Below are positions 1 to 16,660 of a DNA stretch of 64,000 bases, piece after piece. Positions within the stretch are counted from its first letter, which is position 1. Each line of letters opens with the position of its first letter. Where the stretch lies: assembly GCA_029215795.1 (NCBI GenBank), contig JARDYH010000001.1, positions 308,727,154 to 308,791,153 of the forward strand. The letters are read 5' to 3'. This DNA comes from Anniella stebbinsi (taxonomy: Eukaryota; Chordata; Lepidosauria; Squamata; Anniellidae). The position numbers and the translations under genes are program-made. The notes under the pieces were generated by a model that did not search any database, had not been told where the DNA came from, and worked only from the letters and a program-made list of their open reading frames with translations.

Positions 1-330
1 ATCGCCTCACCTCTTATATCCCTGCCCAGTCTCTGTGATCTTTCGAAGGAGCACTTGCAGCAGACCACTTAGTATTACAACACCCACCCTTTGGAATGCA
101 TTACCAATTGTCATTAGACAGGCACCCACAGTTTTCACTTTGAAACGTCTTCTTAAAGCCCATCTTTTCACGAAGGATAGAGGTGCGACCCCTCCAGTTA
201 CAGTCATTATTAATTAGTCATTATTATTGTACTGTTTTATGGTTAGTGGCAGTGATATTGTATGCCAATGGCTTTAATAACCATGGAAAGTGGTACATCA
301 ATCTGTATATTAAATAAATAATAAAAAATG
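1..330 (+). mobile_element. L2/CR1-like LINE 3' end
   Basis: A plus-strand frame at 35-217 carries the retrotransposon C-terminal pattern TLWNALPIVIRQAPTVFTLK RLLKAHLF. It is followed by a short 3'UTR with ttaaataaataataaa tail at about 313-330. Lies in a PACSIN3 intron, antisense to the gene. Confidence 0.7.
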
Positions 331-568
331 AATACAATTTCAGTTTAATGGCTATCCTTCACACTCTTGGACCTTGAGCCATTCAGTTTCTGATCCCCCT
401 AGTTTTCTATCAGGTCAAGATGCAGTAAGCAATATTCATGCAAGGACAAGGATCCCAAAGCTGATGGCCTAGCTGTTGAACCGCTGCTGCCACTCCAACC
501 ACAGACTTTAATCAGCTATGAAGATTCCACTCATTTCTAACGCTGGTTTAAGACTCTCCCTCAGCCTA

Positions 569-2907
<2,339 letters not shown>

Positions 2908-3330
2908 CACTCTGGTTTCCTTGCAGCAAAGAATTTTTGCAGATTTTGATGCAGCTGGAAAGAAAACAAAGAACTGTACATGTAGCAGGTTGTCGCAGTT
3001 CAGCTGAAATACTGAAAGCAGGGAGTTCTCCTGCCCAAACAGGCTAGTCCTTATTTAACAATATTGATCAGCAACCAGAGAGACACGAATATGGTAACTG
3101 TGTAAATGTTCTGTTTCTTTAGGGAGAAGGTTCATTTATGAGTATCACCAATACCACCTCTGAGGAGACCTCCTAGTTCATTTTAAGGAAGTATTGAGTA
3201 CTTACAGGCCTGCTTTTCCCAGTGTTGGGAGGATTTGGGGCAGTGCCTAAAGGAGATACATTCAGAGTAAGTATGCACATACATATATAGATATACACCA
3301 TGTTTATATAGACTCACTATATATGTTTGT

Positions 3331-3462
<132 letters not shown>

Positions 3463-3786
3463 TAACATGCACACACACTCACTTATACACTCCAGGCCAT
3501 ACCTACACAGCAGCTGCATGTACTTTTAATTCAGTTTACAGAAGTGGTCATCTTTGGAAAGGTAAATGTCTTTTGCTTCCTTGGATATCCCCAGGTAGAA
3601 AGCTGGATGCTGATCTATTTATTATTTATTTATCAGCAATATTTATATATTGTTTCTCATTTGAATCAAATCCCAAAGTGGTTTACAAGAGAATAAAAAC
3701 AATCAAACGCATACCAAACAAAAGCACATACACATTTACATACCCTCACGACAGTACCATGAGGTTGGTTCAAAGATAGCATATGG

Positions 3787-3855
3787 CTGGAGGAAAGCCA
3801 AAGTAAATAGATATGATTATTGAAATCATATCTGTTTACTTTGGCTTTCCCCCAG
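3787..3855. repeat. Tight inverted repeat (27-bp arms, 5-base loop)
   Basis: Arms 3792-3818 and 3824-3850 pair with one mismatch; four further pairs (3787-3790 with 3852-3855) extend the stem after one mismatch. Confidence 0.85.
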
Positions 3856-4495
3856 GCATAACGCCTAAAACACCCCAGTGTTGGGCCCTGACGCAATGAT
3901 CCCATCAGCTGAAAAATACTGTAGATAAGTTTTAAGGGACTGAATATGTCACCTCGGCACATCCAAGCTCCTAAAACTATGCTGGTGGGCTTTCATTATC
4001 CTGTGGTGGATTGTAAAACACTACTTCATCTGCAAAACCTCAAGCCATTGGTTATTTTCTAAGGTTCTTCAATTAGTAGTTAGGTTAATCGTGGATTGTT
4101 TAAATATAGGGCAAGTTTGCATGATCAAATAAGCCACCATGGGTTATTTAAGCCATGGTAGGCTGTGGCAGATGCTGGTAGGCATTTTGAATATTCATGC
4201 TCTGGTTTGTCATGTCATCCAATCCTGGGCAACAGGGGTTGTGCGAGTGTTAAAGAAACCATGCGTAACTCATGCCCTGTTCTAGGGTTATGTGAGTAAC
4301 CCTCACACTGCCCCGATTCAGACAACATGACAAGCTTAGAGAAGTAAAATTTCCGGAAATTTTGAGGCCATGGGGAAAAAAAGCATTTTCCCCAGGGGGT
4401 TGAGAAAAAAATGAACATTTGGGGGAAATTGAAAAATTAGAAATACTTATTTTTTAGCACTCTTTACAAATCTAAAGTCACTTTGTTGCTTTAAG

Positions 4496-4629
4496 ACAGC
4501 TTTCCCCAACCTGATGCCTTCCAGCTACTTTAGACTTCATCTCCCATCAGCCTCAGGAAGCATGGACATGGTCAGGAATGCTGGGCAGTGTAGTCCAAAA
4601 CATCCAGAGGGCACCAGATGGGGAGGGCT
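4496..4629. mobile_element. hAT-like MITE, same palindromic family
   Basis: Flanked by gctttaag (4488-4495) and gctttagg (4630-4637), an 8-bp duplication with one mismatch. Body: cccaacctgatgccttccag … gtccaaaacatccagagggc. Confidence 0.65.
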
Positions 4630-7215
4630 GCTTTAGGAACATGAAGCAGCCTTTCTATTCCTAAAGTTATTTTATGTGCAACTTATTTTGCTCATAAAAT
4701 TATTGTTATATTTTTAAACTTTTAAAAGTAAACCCAGTTAGTAAATTTGTAATTATTGTCTGAATAGTTTAGAACTACATTAAATGACTGCTACAGCATC
4801 AGAAACACAGGACTCTATAGAAGAAAACCCAAACTGTCAAGAATGTACATTTAGTGCATAATGGTGACTCTACTCACATGTTGGGAAACTAAGCATAAAT
4901 GTCTGTCAGTAAAATATAGTTTAAATTAATAATTTTGATAAGGAATGGAAGAAATAACTATGTTGAGAATCTTACAGACAGGATGAAAAAGACATTTTCC
5001 CTATGGCTTCATTATTTCCAGACATTTACATCTCTAGTCTTTCTTTGAAAGTGTTCTTATTACATACTTTTTAGAAATAATTTGGGGGGAGTAAAGGCTG
5101 GATAACAATATATACTTTGTTTTTAATTCTAAAAGAAAATATTTCATAATCCAAAGCTGTCCCATTTTCCAGAAAAAAAACCCAAAAATAGTCCTTGAAA
5201 AAAAGGGGGGAATCCCCCCCCCGAATTATTCCAGTTTTTTTCCCCCCAGGACTTCACATCTCTATACAAACTGCAGCTTGAATGGTCAAAAACTTCCCAG
5301 AATGTAGTTGACTGTGCCTTAAACAAGCCATGTTGGTCATCATGAAGATGTGAACTGGGTTTCTGTGTCTGGGTTCAGATGTCAGGTAGCAACCCCCAAC
5401 AGGCCTGATTGGGGGTTGAATATTCAAAATGGCTGTGGAATGTACCTAGCACATGCCATGGCAAATCATAGGTTAAATAACACACGATTTGCTACCCTTA
5501 TGTGTGAACTGAGATCTCTGCCTTGATTCTATGGTACTGTCAGATCAGAACTAAGAGATGCAACTTTGCCCTCTTTTCCAATGCCACCAGGCAGAAGAAC
5601 ATGTACAAACTACACCAGGTCCCTTATACCATCACTTCAAGTAAGGTTTTTGCCAGAAAGAGGACTTGAACTTCTCAATATGAAGTCAGAAGGATTAAAG
5701 GGATCATGTGTAATAAAAACCAAGGCCCATTGGAGACATGTAGTGCCCTCTCGAATGTTGAGAATGCCTCCTGACCAACTGCTTGGTTGAAAAAGTAGCA
5801 TAGCCAAAGAGAGGGGAATTGGCAGACTCACAGTAAGGAATTAAGAAGAAGCATCCATACAGAATTGGGTAGCTCCAGAGGTTGCATTGTCTTCCTCTTG
5901 GTGGCATATTTCTAGCCTTTAACATCACAAAGAATTCATCTCCTATGGGCAGTGGTCAATAATCAAAACTGAAAGCAATTTGAAGAAGGCTTCCTGTAGT
6001 CAGCGGGAACCCTTCCTTTACTTTTCCAGTGGCCCTACTACATCCATCATGTTTTTCAGATCCCAAACCATCAATTCTGCTATCTAATGCCAAGTTCTGC
6101 CTAGAAGGGAAATGACCTAACAAGCTATTTATCAAAGCAAAGCACACTTGAGCAGTTGAGGTTAGGTAGCATACCATCCTAGAACCTCTGAATGTAGTTG
6201 TATCTTACAACCATCAGTGTGGCTGGACTTCAGTTCATTGGCTCACTTTTTTCCTAGTCATCCCTCTGCCCACCCTATCAGTATATACTCACATAAATCT
6301 GAATTTGTGCTAATCTAGCCACTGCAAATGTAATACAATTGTGTTAGTGGCCTTGTCTCACATTATTTAAGCACTGTTATGCACTGTATACAGTAAATGG
6401 GGATTCCTATGTATCCTCCCCAGCCTGTTTTGATGACAGGGATTCCCACAGCCGTCTTACTAGGGTATAGCTCATTAGAGACTAACTCATGGTTAATAAC
6501 TGACAGGCATGCTTGACTGCTGCTCATTGCCTCTTGCACATTCCTGGCTATAAAAAGCTTCCACACTCCCTGGAAAGGTATCTACTTGCTCCCATGGCAA
6601 GCAGAACTTTCACAACACAAAGAATCAGGGTTTCATAGTACAAAGGAGCAGAGTTTCATCCTCCCTTAGATCCTTTGCATTGTGGCAATGCTTTCCACAA
6701 CTCTTAAGTTCTTAAGGGAGAGACTCACAAACAGATAAGGTGGCTAAGTCAATGCTACCTGCCACATCAGCCCTCTCCTATTACATGGGAAAGGGCTTTA
6801 AAAATGCATGGCCCTTCCTCTTATAGATACTGAAAATTCAAACAGCTCTAGCTTACCTGGCCTCTAAGAAGTCATCTATCAAGCGAGGCAGAGGACTCCT
6901 GCACAGCTAAATGGACTCACTACTGCCCCCCCTCCATTTGTTAAGAGTCCCATGTTCTATGAAGCAGATGGCAATATACCCATTTTAATTACAGGCTTAC
7001 ATACCTAAATGCAAGACCAAATAGCAGGGGCTTCAGGGCAATCTCTCAGCTCTTGTAGTCCCTGCTACATGTGCTGGAAGAAGTGGAGTCAGACAGCTTT
7101 ATAGCAAATACTAGTTGGTCTGACTCAAATACAACTACTGCATCGCTCTGACAACTAAGACAGCTCTCATCCCAGAGTGTACTTTCTGTGGAATCCAGGG
7201 AGGGGCACCCCCAAT

Positions 7216-7242
7216 ATAGAAGCAGCAGCAGCAGCAGCAGCA
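7216..7242. repeat. (GCA)n trinucleotide repeat
   Basis: About eight GCA units in 'gaagcagcagcagcagcagc', intronic to PACSIN3. Confidence 0.85.
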
Positions 7243-7539
7243 ACCCCCCTGCTTTGCAAGGTGCTACTCTCATGTATACTGGAGAGGTACCAAGACCCAG
7301 CGTAAAAATATACTACCCAGGAGTTTAGAAGCATTGGGATGGCATGACGACATGTAGCAGGAAAAAGGTTGGGTTTTAACAGCTGAACAAAGCAACAGCT
7401 TTTCACCAACTGGAAGGAGCCAGCACAGACTTGGATTCCATCAGGACAGGATTGGCGCTATGCTCTGCTCTCCCACCTGCTCCAATTAATCCTCCTTACT
7501 TCCTCCTGTGGATATCCTACAGCCAGGATACAACTGTTT

Positions 7540-7546
7540 TATTTAC

Positions 7547-7583
<37 letters not shown>

Positions 7584-8260
7584 CCCTCAGGGCAGCTAAC
7601 AATAAACACCAATTTTGAGCAAATGATCAAAATTAAGTTAAAACGTTATAAAACATACAGGAGCAGAAATCCAGCTAATGCTTTTGAAAGGGGAAATAAA
7701 CATGTCTTCTCCTAGTGCCAGACAAGCCCCTCTCAGATGGACATTCCATGAATGGAGCATCATAGGCAAAAAGGCCCTCTTTCAGTTGCCACCTGCTCAG
7801 ACTCAGAAGGTGGGGACACCAGGAGAAAGACCTCCAACAGTGAGGTCTTTCGGCACATGGGAGAAGGCGGTTCCTAAGGAACCCACATCATAGTCACATA
7901 CAGCTTTTTAAATGGGAAGCCAGAATTGTGCTGGAAAACTGACCAGCAGCCAGTGATGGCGTTTCAGAAGTGACACGATGTGTTCCCTAGGACTGACAGA
8001 GTCGCCAGTCTTAAATCGTATGGAGGCATGCAGAACTGCAAAAAGAGGAACAACCCAAAAGCTAACACAACACGAACTCCTTAAGTGTTTGCATGAAGCC
8101 AGAATATCGACCCCTCTTATGGACAATATAGGACTGGCTTGTGCAGAAGAACTATCCAATAGCCTGGTGATATTCTTAAAATTTCTGGAAATCAGCTTCA
8201 ATGTTAAGGGCTTACTCAGCATTGCACTCTTATGGAAAAGTCATTTTCTTCTACTAAGTG
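7540..8260 (-). mobile_element. L2/CR1-like LINE 3' region, decayed, with (CTAT)n tail
   Basis: The block parallels the LINE 3' region at 42.8-43.3 kb (…aaggccctctttcagttgccacc… and …gcagccagtg…). It ends at low coordinates in a CTAT repeat and the 'gggcagctaacaa' tail, giving minus orientation. No intact coding frame. Confidence 0.55.
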
Positions 8261-8823
8261 AAAGAAACAAAAGGTGTTAAAGGTAATTTGCCGGAAAGGA
8301 TAACCATTCATTTGGGAAACATCAAGGTATCTCGAGAATTTTTGCTTCAATTTAAACAGAAGACATTAGAGTCCTGTTACAGTTGGGAGACTTAACATTG
8401 TTTGCAGTGTTAAAGGGATGAGAAAAGCTATCTTTAAATAAAAAATTATAAAAAATAGAATGAAAATAAAATGGAGTAAACCAGAATAAAACAAGTTATG
8501 ACAAGACTGAAAAGTGTGAGCATGCCCTTATTTGGGTAGGTGTGTGCGTGTGTATCAAGAAAATAAATATTCTTAAAAACAAGTGGCTTAAAGATGCTCC
8601 TCTTCACAGTGAGTGCTCAAGTTCCGAATGTGACCATGATCTAGCAAAACACAGAAAAGCATCTCATCACCACTTATATTCTTTGTGACATAGGGGTCAG
8701 CAAAAAGTGCTCAACTTCTAGGTACCATATATTCAGGCTTTGCTCTACAAACAAAAGAGCTAGAGGTTTGCTTTAAGTGGGGACACCTCAAAAACGGTGT
8801 GGGAAGATTTTCCAGACTCTAAG

Positions 8824-9175
8824 GCTGCCTCTACAAGAGAGGTTTAAAGCTCTTTCAAGGCGCTTTAAAAAATTTACTTCTACAAGAACGGAGCGCAAAT
8901 CGGGCGTAGAGGCGTGTTATCTCTCCGATTATGTGCATTATCGAATGCGCGTTAAACAGCAAGTTTTATTTTCTCTGTCCGTTAAAGCGCATTTTGACTA
9001 TGTGAACAAGCACTTATGCACATTAACGACTTGTAAAGCGCATTTTGGTCATCCCTTAATGCGCTTCACCGCCTCTCGCCGCCTCTCGTGCAGAGGTATT
9101 AGGCGTAAATGCGCTTTAGCGATTAAGCGCATAATCGCCTAACCAGGTGCAAAAGTGAATCCTTGTAGAGGGGAC
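8824..9175 (+). mobile_element. CpG-rich 352-bp non-autonomous DNA transposon, copy A
   Basis: Bounded by terminal inverted repeats gctgCCTCTACAAG and (reverse) gtccCCTCTACAAG and by a perfect 5-bp duplication ctaag (8819-8823, 9176-9180). The interior is rich in gcgc and in the motif atgcgcttta in both orientations, while flanks are AT-rich. A 121-codon open frame across it is a composition effect. A near-identical inverted copy lies at 33949-34301. The superfamily is not clear; 5-bp duplications exclude classic hAT (8 bp) and Tc1/mariner (TA). Confidence 0.75.
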
Positions 9176-10576
9176 CTAAGACAAATGGCTACACAGAAGT
9201 ATTTCAAGGACAAATGGCTGTCCTACATGGAGATATAAAATAGCCAAAAGTCTCCATCTATTATAAAAGAAACCTGAGTCAGAGGGCAGGAACAAAAGAC
9301 ACAGAGATCTCAGGTTAATTTCATCTGCAACTTCCACATCATGTCTCCTTAGTGTGAGTCAGCAAGTAGATTTCTTGTATCACAGAAGCTAAGAAATGAA
9401 GTTTATCCAGCTGGATTCACTCCAGATTGGACCCTGGCGATGATCTAAACCTCTACAGGCAGATATAGCTGACTTATGTACAACACCAGATGGGAATGCT
9501 GAAAAGGGGAACCCATCACCAGCAGAATTTATTACTCCTGTTAGCCCATGGTGTAATTATTGATAGTTACTTTAACAGAGCTCCCCCTTTGGAATTTGTC
9601 ACTCCTAGAGTTTAATGTAACAGACGCCTTTTTGTTTTTCCTTTTATGAGTTTTAATATATGTATATGGAAAAGATTAACTCTTCTGCAGAGAATCCAAT
9701 TCCTCAGACTATAGTAATTCTGTCTTTCCAACTCCCCTCCCTCTTCATAAGCACTTTGCATCCATTGGTCGGCTTCTTATTCACACAGCCTCTGGAACAA
9801 AGAATTCTTTTCAGATTCAAGACACAAAGCAATCCTAATACAACACCAAAGTCACTAGAAAGATAGTCTTGAACCTCCAGCTCAAGAGGAATTCAGTTAG
9901 TGAGGTGGTTTTAAGATTCAAACAAAGACGTTCTTGCATTCTCTAACCATCTTGAATTTCTGGACTTAATCTGGGAATGTGTATGTAGGAGACAAGTATA
10001 GGATAAGTCATTTTTTTCAATAGGGGAAGTTTCCCATATATTGTTATATTGGTTCAATCAACTTTAATTGTGCCTATAAGCTACCTTGAGTGCAATTTTT
10101 GGTAGAAATGCAGGGTACAAATCAAATAAATAAATACTTGAAGGGGCTGGCCGATGACTTTTAGATATGTGAACATTCCAGGAAGCAAGAATTATGCACC
10201 TCTAAAGGTTTACTGAAAACAGAGCCACTCCTGTGCACCACCCGTCAGTACTTCCACTCAAGTGCCCAGGCAATATCTGGGTGTATTGGAGAAGTGAAGT
10301 CTCTCTGTCAATAAGAACAGTGAGTTTCTCTATGGCAGGGAGCAGAAGCAACAGCATAGAAACAAATAAACTTCCTTCAGGGGCATATTCAACCCAGAGT
10401 AGATGTGTATAGTTCTTCAGGAATACCAACTGAGAAACAAGTCCATATAGATTTTTTTTAAAAGCTAAAACTTTTAATTACTCAATGTTACATCCAAACA
10501 CATGGCACATAAGCAAGGACAGGTATTATTTTCAAGACTTGGTATAGTCAGGACAGTCATTTGTATTTGGTTTGAG

Positions 10577-10805
10577 GCAGTGTGTGGTAGTGGTTAGAGT
10601 GCTGGACTGGGAAGTTCCAGATGCATCCCACTAAACTAACGAAACTCACTGGATGAGTTTGAGCCAGTCACTGACCTCTCAGGCTCACAACAACCTTATA
10701 GGGCTGTTGTGAGGATAAAATGGGGAGGAGGAGGGTCATATATGCTACCTTGGGATTCTTGGAGGAAAAAGTAGGATATAAAGGTAACAAGTAAATAAAT
10801 AAAAT
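10577..10805 (+). mobile_element. tRNA-derived SINE (squamate type)
   Basis: Head 'gtgtggtagtggttagagtg ctggactgg' with box A-like sequence, a body with 'ttgtgaggataaaatgggga', and a tail ending in taaataaataaa. In the PACSIN3 5'UTR intron. Confidence 0.65.
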
Positions 10806-10876
10806 AAATTTTCAAGTGTTTCCAAATTGAGATGAGGTGGTCCAGCCTAACACATTCTACTTATTTATATTATTTA

Positions 10877-11007
10877 GGACACATTCCTATGCAAGTTTAG
10901 ACAGAAAAAAAGGCCTAATACTCCCAGCATTCCACAGCCAGTCATAATAGAGAATGCTGAGAGTTGTTGGACTCTTTTTCTGTCGAAACATGCATAGGAT
11001 CGTGCCC
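10877..11007. mobile_element. Palindromic MITE of the 'tcctatgca' family
   Basis: Arms 'cattcctatgcaagtttaga cag' and 'ctgtcgaaacatgcataggat' enclose 'ctcccagcattcc … gaatgctgagagttg'. Flanked by ttattta/ttatttt. Confidence 0.6.
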
Positions 11008-11189
11008 TTATTTTTCTTTTAACGTATGAACCACCTTCATTCACAGGATCCCAGGATAGTATACACAACATAAAAATGCAAACAAATCCAACGTAAAAAA
11101 CACCCCAATCACACATTAAAAAACAAATTAAACAATAACTTTTCAACTAGCAAGTCAAACAAAAATGAGTTCAGTTTAAAAATAACTTA

Positions 11190-11213
11190 ATTGTTGTTGT
11201 TGTTGTTGTTGTT
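11190..11213. repeat. (TTG)n trinucleotide repeat
   Basis: About eight TTG units, intronic to PACSIN3. Confidence 0.85.
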
Positions 11214-14200
11214 TTAAAAAAGGATTCTAAAAAAGGATTCTAAAATATTAAGAAGTAAAAATGTTAAAATGCCTGGACAAAAAGAAACATTAAAATGTCT
11301 GACGCCAAAACCAAAACAAAGTTGGTGCTGACCATTTGTCTTTTGGAAGGGTGTTCCAAAGTCAGGGCTTGACCACAGAGGACTTCTCCTTTGTAATAAT
11401 GAATTGAATAGGACCTTTGATTGCTTATTATTTGCTTTCTTTCCACACCCCAAGGAGGCAGCACTATGAGAAATCTCTCACTTCTACCATGTCATTGAGG
11501 GGCACCAGTAAAGGAATCTTTTATCTTCCTTGACCCCAATACTAGACAAGATGGAAATACCAACCATTGAGAGCTAGTGATAAACTTGCTTTGTGGCAAG
11601 GTGTAGAAAGTGTGTGTTTATTTGGAGGGTGGGAGATCCTAAGATTTTAGTTATTCAGAGTACTAGTGATGGAAGAGATATGTCAACTTGAATTTTAACT
11701 AATCTACCTAGTCAGTTTAGATTTAAGAACTGCAGTCACCAGTGCCTGTAGCTAATCCATTAGACTTAATTTAACACACAGAGGAATGCAAGTACTCACC
11801 CTCTTCCAGAGTATCCCCCAAGTTCACTTCCTGGCCTGCAGCTCTACTGCAGTATGTTTTTAAAGAGGAGCTTGATAATCTAGTATTCCACAAAGCAGCT
11901 TTTGTTACCGTGCTAAACAGCAGTAAGAATGCCCTATGCAAATTTGTGCAATGGGTGTTTTTTTCTTTGTCCAGGGGGCACTCCCTTGGAGGAGTCACCT
12001 GGTTGAAGAAGGAATCAGGAACCAGCAATTCCCAGCCTCTCCCTTGGAATCTAGGCCTGTGTGAACTGCCTAATCCAGTTTTAGAAAAGCCATAGCTGCT
12101 CCAGCCTCATACCAGTGACATTTCCACAGCAAAAATCCTGATGAAAGTATAAGTCAGAGAAGAGTCAACCTTTAAGCACAACAGTGGAACAGACTGACTC
12201 AAAAGGGGGCTCTCCTTTATTAGAGGTTTTTAAGAAGGCAGCCATCCAGCTTCTATTAGGAATGCTATAGTAGTGGATTTCCTGCACCAGCAGGGGGTTA
12301 GACTAGATGACCTTTGAATACCCTACCAGTTCTATTATTCTAGTGGTTGAGGGATCAGATCTCTAGCTTATCCCAGTCTTTCATTTGAAGTAATTATCTG
12401 TGAACCATAGGCGAACACCATCATTTAATATTCCAAAAAGCACCTAAAGTGTACAAGGTGACAGTACAACTCCTCAACCCACAAGTCCCTAAACAGCATC
12501 ATTTATAGTATCTGTACTCAGTACTTAATATTTCCTAGATGCCAGTTGGAGATCATGGTATTTTTAATTTTGATATGAATGGACTGTATTATTTCACTGC
12601 CTTCAAAACACCTTGCCATTTGTGTTCTGTAAATTTGCCTGCAAAAGCTGAATCAGGCACTTTGTCCAAGGTCCTTTCCAGCTCCAAAAATGTAGCCCAT
12701 CTGCCTCCCCATCTATGTTGTGGCAGGAGTGATTTCAACCCCAAACCACCCAATTAACTCTGGACAAACTTTGGAGAGTTATGCTGTTCTACTCTCCTAT
12801 TTGACAGCCTGCACTAGCACCAGATAGTTCTCCCAATAATTTAACCTATATTTTTCTTATGAAGCCCAATCTCCCGAGGCTTGATAATTTGACCAATAGA
12901 AAAGGCTGTATCCTCATATTCCTCTTAAAGGTCTAAAATTCCTGTTCCTTGCCCTGGTATTCTCCATGTTTGCAAGTACTTTTAGGAACAATGATGCCAC
13001 AAACTGAGCACTGTGCCCCAGCCAAGGAATAAGTGGAGCCAAGTAGAGCAGAAAAATTGTGCATTAACCAAAACCAAACAACAGACCATGAAACAAAATG
13101 AGCATTTTCGTTTAACACATTACAGATCTAAAATAATTTGAGCAAGCACCCCTCATTGGTGAAACGCTGCAAAAAGACGACACACACTGGCCAGCAAATC
13201 CTGTTCACGTCTCATTTCACTGTGAAGATTTATGTTTCATTGGTCAATTCAATGCCTCAGGATCTTCTGCCCATTTCTGTGATTTAGAATTGCTCTGCGT
13301 TTAGTATCACTCAACTTTTGCATCAGCCATCTATCTCCCCATGCAAATTTTCCACTAAACTTGCCAAGTAGGCACTATTTTCACTTACGCTGCTCAGAAC
13401 TCTTGATTTATTATTTTTATACACGGAACTACATTTCATACATTTTACGTTTGGCAGTTCAACCTAATAGAGTCAGAAAGTAACTACAACTTTGTCCATT
13501 GTACCAATTGGCTGCTGTACATTACCCAATTTAATAATCCCTATATCACTGAATCATCTCCCAAACTGCTACGTAACAAAAACAAGAGTCTAAAGTAAAA
13601 TGTCCAAGTTTGGCTTTTTTACATACATTTCATAAAAGAGCCAATGAAGATAAAGAGACATATTTCTTCAGATTCTGTAACAAGAAGGCTTGTGTAGTAA
13701 TTGCATAGTGCAGTGGAGTGAAAGGGAAGGAAAGGGGAGCTTTACCCTAACTCTGTGCTTCTGTTACTCATTTTGATCAGTTCCTCTCCTTTGATGATGG
13801 GAAGATTCATTGTTCACACGTCTGCCACTGTAACTAGTTTATTAAATTGCTTCATTGAAGAAGAAAATCCAAACAACATGAAAAGCAAATTTCAAAGCTA
13901 TCCAAAAGTATGAACCCTAGAGTCTAACAGCTGCACACCAGCCTATTCTGTATGATTCAGAGGCCTCTTTGGGGAAAGAACTTATCTAGGAATAGCAGAA
14001 AGAAGAGGAGCGGGGAGGGACCCCACCCTTCCACCCACCCACCCATGAGAAACATTGCTGACATCATTGCTCTCAGCATTGGAAGGAGCCAAGATGCTAC
14101 TGACTTACCACTGCTCTCAATATATAACAAGATGGACCATCTATTCCTGAAATGGAAACACCATCCCAAGGAGAGCTAGAAGCTAGTCATTGGGAATGAA

Positions 14201-15686
14201 TCAACTATTCTGAAAATCCTGATTACTTAGAGCCATGTTCTAAAAGCAAAGAGGTGCAGCTCTTGAGAACGATACATATAGTTGCTGTGTGCGGTATTAG
14301 AGATGCCATTGAGCTCACTGTGTGCATATTAGGTCCTGAACCCTAGTGCTCACCTACTACTTTCCAGTTGTGTAACACAGGTATCTCCATGTGTTTATGT
14401 TCCAATTTTCCTGTTGATTGATGAGACATTAGTAATAAGAGCTTTTCTCTCCCCTTCAAATGATGCTTTTAAACATGTATGGTTCCACTTTCTTCCTTAT
14501 GATCTGCCTGGCTTGGAGTAGAGCAATTGTTGCATATTGTCAACAGTTGGCTTTAGAGGGGCTGTGTATCATAAAAGCTAACCAACTTTTCTCCTTTACT
14601 CCCTTCTAGTCCAATTTATATGATCAGCAGAACCAAATGGCAAAACTTTCCCTGGACTGAACCATCTCATGCTGCATGTCTGAATGCCCTCATGTGCACA
14701 TAGAGATCTCACGCGAGGGAAAAAGCTAGGCTAGACTCTTTTTCCTGGCGTGCTATTTTTTGTTCACACAATTGTCGGAAAAGCCTTATTTGAATTTAGC
14801 CACCAGAAACAAACTAAAAGAAACAAGTTAACTGTATAACAAAAATCACATCTCTTGCCACACATTGACAAAACTTTCAGGGCCCCTAATGCTTAGGAAT
14901 GCAGGATACCTGAAAGCAACTGTGTTATTTTTTTCCCAACAAGACACAGTTCCTAATGTCCCTTTTAAAACAATGAGCATGAGGAACAAGTGCACATTCT
15001 CTTCAACAAGGAAGTCTGGTTGGGATTCCCAAAACTGTCCCACAGCTGATCGCCATTCATGTTCAATACTGATTGTTCCTACAACATGCTTAACATTTGG
15101 ACACGTACTGTACAAAAACTTCCTCCTGATTACAAGTATTTACATTAATTTTTAACAGGAAATAGAATCTTGGCACAGGAAATCTGCCCCAATATATTCT
15201 TTCCTTGCAATGCAGCTGCTGTTACAAGTCATATACATGGAAAAAGAAGTTTATATGCCCTAAAATAATAATACTGATCATACAATCAAGTATATTCAGG
15301 AGGCCCATTTTCTGAAGAAGCAACAGTGACACTTACAAAAGGTGTGGAGGAGCTCATAAGCTCAAGAGGAAGGATGTCATCAGCATTAGTCAGCTGCACA
15401 AATTAAACCTTGCACCAAACTCTTTCAGCTGGAACTCAGTTTCTGATTATGTAATTACCACTCAGTAAGTTCACTTTCGGAAGTAATTTCAGCTAGTTAG
15501 CATTGCCAGCGCATTGTTTCTATATGATCTCAATTCAGAAGCAGAGCACTAGTCTATGTTCTCTACAATTCAAGAATTTGATTCCAGGTTCTCTATTTCA
15601 CCTCCCATCTCTTTAGCCTTCTGTCAGCCATATTATAAATGGAGAAGTTGCTTCTCAAGATGCTTCTAGTTTTGGATCACTAAGCC

Positions 15687-15870
15687 CTAGTCCAAACCAG
15701 CAGGATATAGCACTATGAAAGAGGTATGAAAGCGGTATATAAGAGGCAGAAGCCACACTGCTTTATAGCGGTATTGAAGTTCACTGACATCTGTTGCGTC
15801 CCATGACAAGTGCCATATACCGCTTTCATACCATTTTCATAGTGCTATATCCTGCTTGGTGTAGATCTGG
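15687..15870. mobile_element. Fold-back MITE with ~45-bp arms
   Basis: Left arm 'agcaggatatagcactatga' and 'ggtatgaaagcggtatat' recur as reverse complement at 15815-15858 ('atataccgctttcatacc', 'tcatagtgctatatcctgct'). Confidence 0.65.
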
Positions 15871-16660
15871 CCAAAGTCTGTTCATGAGCACAACTACCTC
15901 CATTTAAGTACTGGCAGCCTAGAACAGATGGGCAGAGAGCAAGCTCTGTGTAAAGTTTTTGGAAGGCCCTGTGATTTATTAGAACAACGGTCTACAACAA
16001 TGCCCTAGCCAGGCTTAGACATCTGCCAAGGACTTTAGCCTGGAAAAAAAAGCCTTTTGTGGAATCCTGAGGAGCCTGGAGGTAAAAATAAAAATAGCAT
16101 GTAAATATAGGTGTATACTTTCCCTTAGAAATTTGCCACAGCACATCACCTTGTACTCCAGAGAATTACCTACTCTTTATCAAGGAACATACAGAGAACT
16201 CCTCCTCTAAGCTCAATGCTGCTAGAGTTGACTTGCACTGTTCTTTCACAGACCACACTCCCAAGCACAGACAGTAACAAAGCAAACCCACAATAACACA
16301 AGCAACAAGTTGAGCAAGAATCAAATAGAAGAAATTATTTTCTTTTTTTGAATTGCTGCTTTCCTCAAGCAAAGCCAATTTGGTGGTTAACCATTTCAAA
16401 ATGTTAGGCTGGAAAAGAATCTCCATTATGGCAATCCTTTGACTAATCAGAGGCTAGACAAACTATATGTATACAAATTGTGTATTCAGCTATAACTTTT
16501 AGAAGTTTAACTGGTGACTTTTATGTTCACCAATTAAAAAATGGCATTCATAGCATTTCAATTTTCTCTCGTGAAACAGCATAGCAAAAATATTTAATTT
16601 TAAAAAGGTATTAAGACCAAGGAAATATTTTAGTGGAACCAAAAGCTGGTATACAATATG

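Noticed and set aside
8777..9142. A 121-codon open frame
   Set aside because: It runs across the CpG-rich transposon copy A; the inverted copy lacks the same intact frame and the product resembles no protein.
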